A DNA stretch of 64,000 bases from DATJOJ01 sp035507035 (lineage in GTDB: Bacteria; Acidobacteriota; Terriglobia; Terriglobales; Acidobacteriaceae): positions 67,195 to 131,194 of the forward strand of contig DATJOJ010000003.1 of assembly GCA_035507035.1 (NCBI GenBank), read 5' to 3'. Made by a program: the position numbers and the translations under genes. Below are positions 51,000 to 59,542 of the stretch, piece after piece. The notes below the pieces were generated by a model. That model did not search any database and had not been told where the DNA came from. It was given only the letters and a program-made list of their open reading frames with translations. The stretch's first letter is position 1, and each line of letters opens with the position of its first letter.

Positions 51000-52829
51000 C
51001 TATTCATGCAGGGACCATACGACCGACCAGGGCGGAAGAACGCGCTGCTCAAAAGCTTTGGAACACTCCGAGTTGCTGAAATAGAACTGGCCCTTCGAAG
51101 CGCCGGCCTTTGTCGTGATCCAGTCGTCGCCCAGATTGGCGTGAAGCTCCAACTGCGAACCATCGGAGAGTCTCCATTCCACTCGAAGACCACGACTCTG
51201 GCAGACCCAGAACTTAGTTCGAGGGCCATGCATTTTTCGCAAGCGAGGAACGATGACGCGTTGGCGAAGCGAAAGTAACTCGCGATAGAAGCGCAACCAT
51301 TGAGCATGGAGGTCCTTTGTCACCGAGGCCCAATCTAACTTTGATCGCAGGAAGGTTTGCTCGCCATTCGGATCGGGAATCTGATCGCGGGTTTCTGCCG
51401 AGCTGAACCTGGCAAAGTGCGCAAACTCATTTCTCCTACCGTTGGTGACGGCTTCAGCCAAGCCGCCCTCGAAATCGCAGAAGAACAAAAAAGGAGAGGC
51501 GGCGGCAAATTCCTCTCCCATGAAAAGTAAGGGCGGCTGGGGAGCCAGCAACAGGATTTCCATCGCCGCTTTCAGAACTCCGGGCCGAGCGATCTGCGAG
51601 ATGCGCTCTCCGAAGGCCCGATTCCCGATCTGATCATGATTTTGCAGGAACGAAACGAAGGCGGACGGGGGCAACTCGGAACTGGGCTCGCCGCGCGGCG
51701 CATCGTGGAACTCCGAGTATTCGCCTTGAAAAGCGAAACCCTCAGCTAGACAACGACCGAGTTGCCGCACTGGATCCTGTGCGTAATCGGCATAGTAACC
51801 ATCGGTTTCACAGCTAGTGATCACATGGAGAGCGTGGTGAATATCGTCGTTCCATTGTGCGTCATACAACTGCTGGCGGGTTTCTTGGTCGCGTTTCAGA
51901 TAGCGCGCAGCATTGTCGCCATTTTCAAGGATGAGATGGACAAATCGTTCACCGCCCGCTCTTTCCCGAACCACCTTTGCCAACTCAGTAAGAATGTCGG
52001 GGGCTGAATCGTCCTTGATGGCATGGACCGCATCGAGACGCAAGCCATCGAAGTGATATTCCTCCAACCAATAAAGCGCATTGTGAATAAAAAAGTCGCG
52101 CACTACGCGGCTGTCGGGCCCGTCGAAGTTGATGGCATCGCCCCACGGGGTATGGTGGCGATCAGTAAAGAACTGCGGCGAATAGAGTCCTAGATAGTTG
52201 CCATCAGGGCCGAAATGGTTATAGACCACGTCGAGAAACACCATCAGCCCCTTGGTGTGCGCGGCGTGTACCAATTGCTTGAGGTCTTCGGGGCGACCAT
52301 AGGAGCTGTCTGGCGCATAAGGCAGCACGCCATCGTACCCCCAATTTCGCGCACCGGGAAAATCGGCCACCGGCATAAGCTCGATCGCGGTAACTCCCAA
52401 TTCGCGAAGATAATCGAGCTTTGTTTCCACGCCCCGGAACGTTCCCTCTGGCGTGAACGCACCGACGTGAAGCTCATAGATGACCGCCTCTTCCCAGGCA
52501 CGGCCGCTCCACCAATCATCTTTCCAGTCAAAGGATCGCGCGTCTACCACTTCACTGGGGCCGTGCACATCTTCAGGTTGAAAACGCGAGGCAGGGTCGG
52601 GAACTTCGACCTTACCGTTAATCCGAAAACGATACCGGGTGCGAGCACTAGCTTCGCGGGTGGTCAATTCGAACCACCCTCGACCCAGGCCTTTGAGAGG
52701 CAAAAGAGAATTTCTGTCGCCTTGCAAATGTAGATCAACGCTCTGCGCCGCCGGCGCCCATAAGCGAAAGCACACACTTCCGTCTTCCAGAATTTGTGCC
52801 CCGAAGGGCATGGAATGGCTACGTTTCAT
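51000..52829 (-). CDS. treZ: Maltooligosyltrehalose trehalohydrolase
   Basis: A 609-residue GH13 enzyme that releases trehalose from the product of TreY. The N-terminal beta domain begins GAQILEDGSVCFRLWAPAAQ. The catalytic residues are Asp266 (FDGLRLDAVH), Glu302 (HLILENGDN) and the Asp in FLQNHDQIGNR. VIYELHVGAFTPEGTF and LLLAPQPPLLFMGEEF are further signatures. The start overlaps the end of treX by 11 bases, showing translational coupling. It is cytoplasmic, with no signal peptide. Confidence 0.97.
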   Translation of the reverse strand: MKRSHSMPFGAQILEDGSVCFRLWAPAAQSVDLHLQGDRNSLLPLKGLGRGWFELTTREASARTRYRFRINGKVEVPDPASRFQPEDVHGPSEVVDARSFDWKDDWWSGRAWEEAVIYELHVGAFTPEGTFRGVETKLDYLRELGVTAIELMPVADFPGARNWGYDGVLPYAPDSSYGRPEDLKQLVHAAHTKGLMVFLDVVYNHFGPDGNYLGLYSPQFFTDRHHTPWGDAINFDGPDSRVVRDFFIHNALYWLEEYHFDGLRLDAVHAIKDDSAPDILTELAKVVRERAGGERFVHLILENGDNAARYLKRDQETRQQLYDAQWNDDIHHALHVITSCETDGYYADYAQDPVRQLGRCLAEGFAFQGEYSEFHDAPRGEPSSELPPSAFVSFLQNHDQIGNRAFGERISQIARPGVLKAAMEILLLAPQPPLLFMGEEFAAASPFLFFCDFEGGLAEAVTNGRRNEFAHFARFSSAETRDQIPDPNGEQTFLRSKLDWASVTKDLHAQWLRFYRELLSLRQRVIVPRLRKMHGPRTKFWVCQSRGLRVEWRLSDGSQLELHANLGDDWITTKAGASKGQFYFSNSECSKAFEQRVLPPWSVVWSLHE

Positions 52830-54981
52830 GCCTGCGATCTTGGCGAATCTGGTCGTGTTGACGTTCGACTAGCAACGCAAGTGAACGCGGCTGCAGCGGA
52901 TAAGGCATTCCGGCTTCATATTGAACGCAAGGGCTACGAGAGGTTTGACAGGAGGTGTCGATTAACGCAATCCAGCGCATTCCGGAGGCCGCAGTTGGCA
53001 GTAAGAATGGGACCTCTTCGTGGTGAGCATTCATCAGGAGCAAGAAGTTCTCGTCAGTAACAGGTTGCCCGCGCTCATCAACTTCGTCGACTGCCGATCC
53101 CGACAAGAACATACCCAGTGTACGCGCGTGCTGCTGGTTCCACTCTTCATCGGTCATTTCGCCGCCATCGGGTCGAAGCCAGAGAATGTCTTTAACGCCC
53201 GCCCCCTTGATCGCCCGGCCAAGAAAGAAATTTCGGCGACGAAAAACCGGATGGTTCTTGCGCAGGGCGATGACTTTTTGCACAAAGCCTATTAATTCGG
53301 GGTCAGGGATGTCCGTCCAGTTCAACCAACTAATGTCATTGTCCTGGCAATAAGCATTGTTGTTTCCGCGCTGCGTGTGGCCGATGGCATCTCCCGCCAG
53401 CAGCATGGGCACCCCCTGGGACAAAAGCAGCGTGGCGAGAAAGTTTCTTTTCTGCCGGGCGCGCAATGCGTTGATCATGGGATCGTCGGTCGGCCCCTCG
53501 GCTCCGCAATTCCAACTGCGATTGTTGTCGGTGCCGTCGCGATTGTCTTCGCCATTGGCTTCGTTATGTTTTTGGTTGTAACTCACCAAGTCGTTCAAGG
53601 TGAATCCGTCATGCGCCGTGACAAAGTTGATGCTGGCGTAGGGGCGGCGGCCGCTGCGGGCATAGAGATCGCTGGAGCCCGTAATACGGTAGGCCAATTC
53701 GCCGATTTGGCCCCCATCGCCCTTCCAATAGGATCGCAGGACATCGCGATAGCGATCATTCCACTCCGCCCAGCCGACGGGAAATTTTCCGACTTGATAT
53801 CCACCTTCGCCCAAATCCCATGGCTCGGCGATGAGCTTCACCTGAGACAGGATAGGATCCTGGTGAATGATATCCAGGAACGCACCGAGTTTATCTACCT
53901 CGTGCAATTCGCGCGCAAGAGTCGCAGCCAGATCGAAACGGAAGCCGTCGACGTGCATGTCGAGGACCCAGTAGCGCAGGCTATCCATGATGAGCTGCAG
54001 CACGCGTGGATGCCTCATATTCAGGGTGTTTCCCGTGCCTGTGTAATCCATGTAATAGCGGGGATTGTCGGAAACGGTCCGGTAATAAACAACGTTGTCG
54101 ATGCCACGAAAAGAAAGTGTCGGCCCCATTTGATTGCCTTCGGCAGTATGGTTGTATACGACATCGAGAATGACCTCGATGCCCGCCGAATGCATAGTTT
54201 TCACCATGGTTTTGAATTCGCTGATCGAACCGCTGGAAAGATACCGGGCTTCTGGTGCGAAAAATCCGATGGAGTTATATCCCCAGTAATTGCGCAGACC
54301 CTTTTCCACCAGCTGGCGATCGTCAATAAAGTACTGCACGGGCATGAGCTCGACGGCGGTGACTCCGAGCTTCAAAAGATGGTCGATGACAGGTGCGGTC
54401 GCAAGGCCTGCGTACGTTCCTCGCAGCGGAGCCGGCACTTTGGGATGTTGAATGGTGAAACCCTTTACGTGCAGTTCATAGATCACGCTCTTGTGCCACG
54501 GGGTACGTGGCGGCTGATCTACTCCCCACGTGAAAGCGTGGTCGATCACCATCGACTTCAACATTCCCGGGGCGCTGTCTCGTCGGTCGAAAGAAAGATC
54601 TTCAAGCCGATGGCCGATGCGATATCCGAAATGTGAATCGCTCCACTTCAGATCGCCGACAATTTGCTTGGCGTAGGGATCGAGCAGGAGTTTGTGAGGA
54701 TTGAAGCGTGCTCCCTCGGCAGGCTCATAGGGGCCGTAGACCCGATAGCCATAGATGAGTCCCGGTCGCGCCTCGGGCAAATAACAGTGCCACACTTGAT
54801 CGGTCTGCTCGGTAACTCGGATGCGGTGCAACTCGCGGCGTCCCGACTGGTCAAAGACACATAGCTCGACTCGTTCCGCGTGCTCGGAAAAAAGAGCGAA
54901 GTTGACTCCCTCGCCATCCCAGTTGGCGCCGAGTGGATAAGGTTTTCCCGGCCAGACGATCGGTTGCGTTTGCAGTACCAT
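52819..54981 (-). CDS. treX: Glycogen debranching enzyme TreX/GlgX
   Basis: A 720-residue GH13 isoamylase-type enzyme that cleaves alpha-1,6 branches of glycogen to supply linear maltodextrin to TreY. The N-terminal CBM48 part (GKPYPLGANWDGEGVNFALFS) is followed by the barrel with nucleophile Asp350 (VDGFRFDLA), acid/base Glu386 (KLIAEPWDLGEGGYQVG), NFVTAHDGFTLNDLV for the third Asp, and DAIGHTQRGNNNAYCQDN. It is first in the treX-treZ-treY order, transcribed away from the GH15 gene. No ribosome-binding site is visible before the ATG at 54981. Confidence 0.96.
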   Translation of the reverse strand: MVLQTQPIVWPGKPYPLGANWDGEGVNFALFSEHAERVELCVFDQSGRRELHRIRVTEQTDQVWHCYLPEARPGLIYGYRVYGPYEPAEGARFNPHKLLLDPYAKQIVGDLKWSDSHFGYRIGHRLEDLSFDRRDSAPGMLKSMVIDHAFTWGVDQPPRTPWHKSVIYELHVKGFTIQHPKVPAPLRGTYAGLATAPVIDHLLKLGVTAVELMPVQYFIDDRQLVEKGLRNYWGYNSIGFFAPEARYLSSGSISEFKTMVKTMHSAGIEVILDVVYNHTAEGNQMGPTLSFRGIDNVVYYRTVSDNPRYYMDYTGTGNTLNMRHPRVLQLIMDSLRYWVLDMHVDGFRFDLAATLARELHEVDKLGAFLDIIHQDPILSQVKLIAEPWDLGEGGYQVGKFPVGWAEWNDRYRDVLRSYWKGDGGQIGELAYRITGSSDLYARSGRRPYASINFVTAHDGFTLNDLVSYNQKHNEANGEDNRDGTDNNRSWNCGAEGPTDDPMINALRARQKRNFLATLLLSQGVPMLLAGDAIGHTQRGNNNAYCQDNDISWLNWTDIPDPELIGFVQKVIALRKNHPVFRRRNFFLGRAIKGAGVKDILWLRPDGGEMTDEEWNQQHARTLGMFLSGSAVDEVDERGQPVTDENFLLLMNAHHEEVPFLLPTAASGMRWIALIDTSCQTSRSPCVQYEAGMPYPLQPRSLALLVERQHDQIRQDRRHET

Positions 54982-55312
54982 GGGTTGGATTTAGAAAAAG
55001 TGATTTGGACAGAAAGCCCTATATGCTGTCCATGAGCCCGGAACTTAGGTGCGCAATTGGAGCCGGGTGTTGCCTGTAGGCTTTCGATAACACCGTCGCT
55101 GCGAAAACACCATGCCTGATTTGGGCTTCCACGCTTCCCCGAGTCGCGTCCACACCAGGGCAAAGTAAGACGGACAAGTCCGCAAGTATCCGGAATCGTC
55201 GAATTTGCATCCCAACAACGAGTTTGCGAACTCACGACCTTATGACCGTTTTGCCGTACGAAGCGATCGCACCTTGTGACACGTAGGCCGCCGCGGCTCC
55301 TATCCACCATCT
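54982..55312. promoter_or_regulatory. Divergent control region between treX and the GH15 gene, rich in dyads
   Basis: This 331-bp gap contains no gene. Visible inverted repeats are GGACAG/CTGTCC (55007-55012 and 55026-55031), CCCGG/CCGGG (55037-55041 and 55063-55067), GGTGTT/AACACC (55066-55071 and 55089-55094), and the compact CGGAC-AA-GTCCG (55171-55182), operator-like in size. The second and third share bases at 55066-55067, so they exclude each other if formed in RNA. No clear promoter hexamers were found. Confidence 0.45.
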
Positions 55313-57118
55313 ATGGCATACAAAGCAATTTCTGACTATGGAATTATTGGGGATTTAAGAACGACGGCTCTGGTCAGCCGCGATGGGGCAGTCGACTGGT
55401 TCTGTCTCCCGCGTTTTGATTCGCCGAGCGTGTTCGCCGCGATTTTGGACGAAAATCGCGGGGGACATTTCACCATTGCACCCAAAGCTGAAGGGACGCG
55501 ATGCCAGCAACTCTACAAGCCGGACACGAACATTCTGGTGACGCGTTTCTTGGCTGGTAACGCGGTACTCGAAGTCACGGATTTTATGCCGCTGCGTACG
55601 ACTGCCAACAAAGCCCACTGTTCGCGCCTGGTCCGGCGGGTCAAAGCGCTGAGTGGATCTATGTCCGTCAAGGTCGAATGCATTCCTGCATTTCACTACG
55701 CGTGCCAGAAGCATGAAGTTGAACTGAACCAGCAGGGAGCGTTATTTCACGCAACCGATCTCTCCCTTGAGCTCGCCACCTCGGCGAAATTGACAAATCT
55801 CGAGGCTGGCGTCGCCGCAGAGTTCACCTTACAAGAGTCAGAAACCGTCAGCTTTGTTCTGGGCGAGACGAGGGAGGGTTGTGTGCACCGGCTGTCGGAG
55901 ATCGAATTAGATGAGCTTGAGGAGAAGACAACCGGCTATTGGCGAGGCTGGCTGACGAAGTGCAGCTACAAGGGAAGATGGCGAGAGATGGTTCACCGCT
56001 CAGCCTTGCTGCTTGAACTGCTGACTTATTCGCCAACCGGAGCGATTATCGCCGCACCGACATGCAGCTTGCCGGAATGGATCGGTGGGGATCGCAACTG
56101 GGATTATCGTTACAACTGGATTCGTGATGCGGGATACACGGTTTACGGGCAACTGCGCATCGGACTTTACGACGAGGCGACGCGCTTCATGGGCTGGATC
56201 GAAGAGCGATGCGCAGAACTGGCAGAAGATGGCGGGCTGCAGACGGTATACGCGGTCGACGGTGGTAGAAACTTGCAGGAGCAAATTCTGAGTAATCTCG
56301 AGGGCCATAGCGGTTCATCCCCTGTGCGCATTGGCAACGACGCCTTCCAACAGAAGCAGCTCGATATTTACGGTGCGCTAATCGATGCAGTCTATCTCTA
56401 CAACAAATATGTTCAGCCCATTACGAGCGTTTTGTGGAAAGACGTTCGCCGGCTGGTCAATTGGGTATGCGATCACTGGCAGGAAAATGATCAAGGTATC
56501 TGGGAACTGCGAGGCGAGCCGCAGCAACTGGTGCATTCCAAGATGATGTGTTGGGTGGCTTTGGATCGCGGGCTGCGCCTAGCCACGAAACGATCATTTC
56601 CCGCAGACCACCTGCGATGGCTAAAATGCCGCGATCAAATTTACGAAGAAGTCCTGAGCCGGGGATGGAACAACGAGAAAAAATCTTTCGTTCAAAGTTA
56701 CGGCAGCGACGTGTTGGATGCATCGGCGTTGATGATGCCGCTGGTCTTTTTTATGACGCCGGATGATCCGATGATGGTCAGCACGGTAGAAGCGATCATG
56801 CAGCCGGTTTCAAAGGGAGGATTGATGAGCGATGGCATGGTTTATCGTTATCAACCTGCGCTTACCGATGATGGCCTGCAGAGTCGCGAAGCTACGTTCG
56901 ATGTTTGCACGCTGTGGCTTATCGAGACGCTCACGCGCATGGGGCGCACCGAGCAAGCGCAGTGGCTCTTCGAGAAAGTGTTAGCTCGGGCAAATCATCT
57001 GGGGCTGTACTCTGAAGAGACCAGCTTGGGCGGTGAACAACTGGGCAATTTCCCTCAGGCTTTCACTCACATGGGACTGATCAGCGCAGCTTACAAATTA
57101 AACGAGGCGCTTGGGTAG
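55313..57118 (+). CDS. GH15 glycoside hydrolase (glucoamylase- or trehalase-type)
   Basis: A 601-residue GH15 enzyme. The N-terminal beta-sandwich opens YKAISDYGIIGDLRTTALVSRDGAVDWFC. The (alpha/alpha)6 catalytic domain carries the general acid Glu398 in QGIWELRG and the base Glu568 in LGLYSEE, with GGDRNWDYRYNWIRDA and FPQAFTHMG as strong family marks. Family members hydrolyse terminal alpha-1,4 glucose, but bacterial and archaeal GH15 trehalases of this domain layout are known. Its place opposite treXZY makes trehalose or maltodextrin recycling plausible. No signal peptide, so it is cytoplasmic. Confidence 0.93.
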   Translation: MAYKAISDYGIIGDLRTTALVSRDGAVDWFCLPRFDSPSVFAAILDENRGGHFTIAPKAEGTRCQQLYKPDTNILVTRFLAGNAVLEVTDFMPLRTTANKAHCSRLVRRVKALSGSMSVKVECIPAFHYACQKHEVELNQQGALFHATDLSLELATSAKLTNLEAGVAAEFTLQESETVSFVLGETREGCVHRLSEIELDELEEKTTGYWRGWLTKCSYKGRWREMVHRSALLLELLTYSPTGAIIAAPTCSLPEWIGGDRNWDYRYNWIRDAGYTVYGQLRIGLYDEATRFMGWIEERCAELAEDGGLQTVYAVDGGRNLQEQILSNLEGHSGSSPVRIGNDAFQQKQLDIYGALIDAVYLYNKYVQPITSVLWKDVRRLVNWVCDHWQENDQGIWELRGEPQQLVHSKMMCWVALDRGLRLATKRSFPADHLRWLKCRDQIYEEVLSRGWNNEKKSFVQSYGSDVLDASALMMPLVFFMTPDDPMMVSTVEAIMQPVSKGGLMSDGMVYRYQPALTDDGLQSREATFDVCTLWLIETLTRMGRTEQAQWLFEKVLARANHLGLYSEETSLGGEQLGNFPQAFTHMGLISAAYKLNEALG

Positions 57119-57140
57119 TGAGACGGACTGCTCTTGACGA

Positions 57141-58487
57141 TTAGCTGAGCCGGTTCAGAATTTCTGCCGCGGCGCGGTAACCGCTGGCCATAGCACCATG
57201 AACCGTCCCATTATTTCCATTGGTATCGGCTGCCTCTCCTGCAAAAAACAGCGTGTTCTCGATGGGAGCAGCGAGCGCCGCCTGCGCCCCGTCACTTCCG
57301 GCTTTACCATAGCTGTAAACGCCGCGCGAGTAGGGATCAGCTTGCCAATCGTGAAAATAGACTGAGTCTAATTCGCCCTCTAATTTTTGTGGATCAACAC
57401 TAAGTAAAGTTCCGAGCGATTGCAGACTATGCGCCATGACAAACGAGCGCTCCTGGCCAGAAAGGCGTTCGCCAGCGCGAAACGGCGCCCAACCAGTAAT
57501 GATCGGTAGTTTCTCCGGCGCGGTGGTCCACCAGGTGGGAAACCACTCATCCTGTGAAAGGAGAAAGCTCATATCGGACAAGCTGGAGTTCTGACCGGGC
57601 GGAGAAATCGTGTCCCAAAAGCGGTGCCGGAAGCAAAGGACGATCCGCATGACTTTGCCCATCTCCAGTTTCTTGAGGGCTCGGAGTTTCTCCTCAGGCA
57701 ACGAAGGACTGAACCGAACGGCTCCCTCTTGTCCGGCGGGCGCCTGCAGTACTGCCAGCGGGACAGTGATTAGAACTCGAGGCGAGAAAAACGTCAATCT
57801 CTGTTGAGCGCTATGCGCGGTTATCTCTGCGCGGCCCGGCTTCCATTGGATGGCTTCGACCACCGTCCCGGTGTGCACGGTGACGTTTGCTGAAACAAGC
57901 TCTTTCTGAAAAATGTCCAGTAAACTTTTGTATCCTCCCTTCGCTCGAAAAGCGCGATCACCTTCGATGCGCGCTTCGGCCCGCATGCCTTGAACCAGCC
58001 AATGGACCCCTACCAGAGCAGGATCCGCAGCGTTAAAACCTGTGACGTACCCAAGGGCGCGCTGTTTCACCGATTCCAAACCTGGGTCTCCTTCGGGATT
58101 TGGGAATTCGCGCTGCAGGAAGGAAAGAAACGATTCATCCGGACGGGAATCGTCCATTTTTTCGAGAATGGACTCGATCTGGCCGAAGAAATTGCAAGGC
58201 TGAAGCCGCCGATCGGTTACGCACCAGCTTTGGCCTTCAACTTCGGTGATGCCTACACCGGCCTTCTCGAGCCGATCCAAGGTTTCAGGCGGTTTGCCAT
58301 GAATGAATTCTGCACCTAAGTCGACCGCGGCGCCGCTGGCAGGATCTTGCATGGTGAAGACACGGCCGCCAATGCGATTGCGCGCTTCAATCAGGGAGAC
58401 AGAGACACCCCCCCCGCTCAGCCTCGAGGCCGCTGCCAATCCCGCCATGCCTGCACCAACAATGAGAACAGATCGATCCTGGTCCAT
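57141..58487 (-). CDS. Flavin-containing amine oxidase
   Basis: A 448-residue FAD-dependent oxidase of the monoamine/polyamine oxidase family. The dinucleotide-binding motif is VLIVGAGMAGLAAASRLS (GxGxxG), followed by EARNRIGGRV. DLGAEFIHG and the C-terminal FAGEAADTNGNNGTVHGAMASG hold the flavin-contacting residues. It oxidises an amine to an imine with release of H2O2. The substrate cannot be inferred. Convergent with GH15 (22 bp). No signal peptide. Confidence 0.92.
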   Translation of the reverse strand: MDQDRSVLIVGAGMAGLAAASRLSGGGVSVSLIEARNRIGGRVFTMQDPASGAAVDLGAEFIHGKPPETLDRLEKAGVGITEVEGQSWCVTDRRLQPCNFFGQIESILEKMDDSRPDESFLSFLQREFPNPEGDPGLESVKQRALGYVTGFNAADPALVGVHWLVQGMRAEARIEGDRAFRAKGGYKSLLDIFQKELVSANVTVHTGTVVEAIQWKPGRAEITAHSAQQRLTFFSPRVLITVPLAVLQAPAGQEGAVRFSPSLPEEKLRALKKLEMGKVMRIVLCFRHRFWDTISPPGQNSSLSDMSFLLSQDEWFPTWWTTAPEKLPIITGWAPFRAGERLSGQERSFVMAHSLQSLGTLLSVDPQKLEGELDSVYFHDWQADPYSRGVYSYGKAGSDGAQAALAAPIENTLFFAGEAADTNGNNGTVHGAMASGYRAAAEILNRLS

Positions 58488-58567
58488 AGCGATTTCTCAA
58501 TCACAACCAGAAACCGAGGAACTGTCAAATCGAGGTGCTCCCACTGGCGTTTGCAAATGTCTTTGCG

Positions 58568-58780
58568 TTAAGCCGCCTTCTTCTTCGGAACCTTCGCGCC
58601 TTCCTTGCGCGCTTCGGAAAGTCCGATGGCGATGGCTTGTTTGCGGCTCTTCACTTTTCCCCCATGGCCGCTTTTTCCCGAGCGCAGCGTGCCATGTTTC
58701 TTGCGACGCATGGCGCTGGCGACACTCTTCCCCGCAGCTTTACTGTATCGGCGACGACTTGATTTCTTTTTCGCTGGCAT
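58568..58780 (-). CDS. Small Lys/Arg-rich protein (KSR-repeat, DUF6496-like)
   Basis: A 70-residue very basic protein: MPAKKKSSRRRYSKAAGKSV followed by RRKKHGTLRSGKSGHGGKVK, then KSRKQAIAIGLSEARKEGAK, a motif shared by small stress-associated proteins (DUF6496-like, recollection) and resembling DNA-binding histone-like tails. GGAGG lies nine bases before the ATG. It is probably nucleic-acid binding (inference from charge). It is the first of the stress-type genes in the right end. Confidence 0.75.
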   Translation of the reverse strand: MPAKKKSSRRRYSKAAGKSVASAMRRKKHGTLRSGKSGHGGKVKSRKQAIAIGLSEARKEGAKVPKKKAA

Positions 58781-58940
58781 ATTCAACAACCTCCGCGATG
58801 ATTAGAGAGGGCGAATGCGCCGAGGGTTGGCCATCTTCAGTTTGCACCGGTTGCGCTGACAAAAAACGAAGGCCGCAAACTCCCCGCGCAAACAAAAGGA
58901 ATTCACGGCCCCATTTATCCAATGAGAAACTCAACACCAA

Positions 58941-59474
58941 TTATGCAACTCGCCTGTTGCGTTCTGTTCCCTTTTTCGAGGATTTGCCTTCGTTTGCGTT
59001 CACGTTGATGTCGGAGGCTAAGCCCGTCAGAGTTTCGTCCGCTTCTTTCTCTTCGTCCAAGGTTTGTTGCAGTACTTGAGCTGCCTCCTGCTGTCCAAGC
59101 AATTGTGCGAACGTACGAGCGGTGCCGTATCCGGCCATCTCATAGTGTTCCACTCGTTGCGCAGCCGCGATGATGGCAGCGTCACGAACATCGGGATCTT
59201 TGACATCACCGATGAGATCGTCACCCTCGTCGATGATTCCTGCGATTCCCTTGCACTTCTCGCCCTTGGCCTTATCGCCGATTTTCTCGAAAATGGTTTC
59301 GATTCGTGCCGCCTGTTCCTTAGTGACCTCCAGGTGCTCGTTCAAAGCCTCCTTCAAGGACTGCGAAGTCGCTTTCTCAATCATTTTGGGCAGAGCCTTG
59401 ATGATCTGGTTTTCGCCGTCATAAAGGTCTTTGAGTTGTTCGAGGTAAAGTTCATGCAATGAGTTCGGTTTCAT
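58941..59474 (-). CDS. YciF-like ferritin-fold stress protein (DUF892)
   Basis: A 177-residue four-helix protein: LHELYLEQLKDLYDGENQII, KALPKMIEKATS, ALNEHLEVTKEQAARIETIF, RVEHYEMAGYGTARTFAQLL, LDEEKEADETLTGLA. The Glu and His residues (E-x-x-H in LNEHLE, EHYEM, DEEKEADE) match the di-iron pattern of the DUF892/YciE-YciF family, which is induced by osmotic and oxidative stress. CAGGAGATG precedes the ATG. The tail is basic and Asn-rich. Confidence 0.9.
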   Translation of the reverse strand: MKPNSLHELYLEQLKDLYDGENQIIKALPKMIEKATSQSLKEALNEHLEVTKEQAARIETIFEKIGDKAKGEKCKGIAGIIDEGDDLIGDVKDPDVRDAAIIAAAQRVEHYEMAGYGTARTFAQLLGQQEAAQVLQQTLDEEKEADETLTGLASDINVNANEGKSSKKGTERNRRVA

Positions 59475-59542
59475 TTAGTCATCTCCTGTGAATTAGAAAT
59501 CGGATAAATATCGCCAACAAGTTGTAACGAAGGATGCCATTT

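Noticed and set aside
53377..54636. Long plus-strand open frame opposite treX
   Set aside because: Antisense shadow of treX, which has full catalytic motifs. No family similarity on the plus strand.
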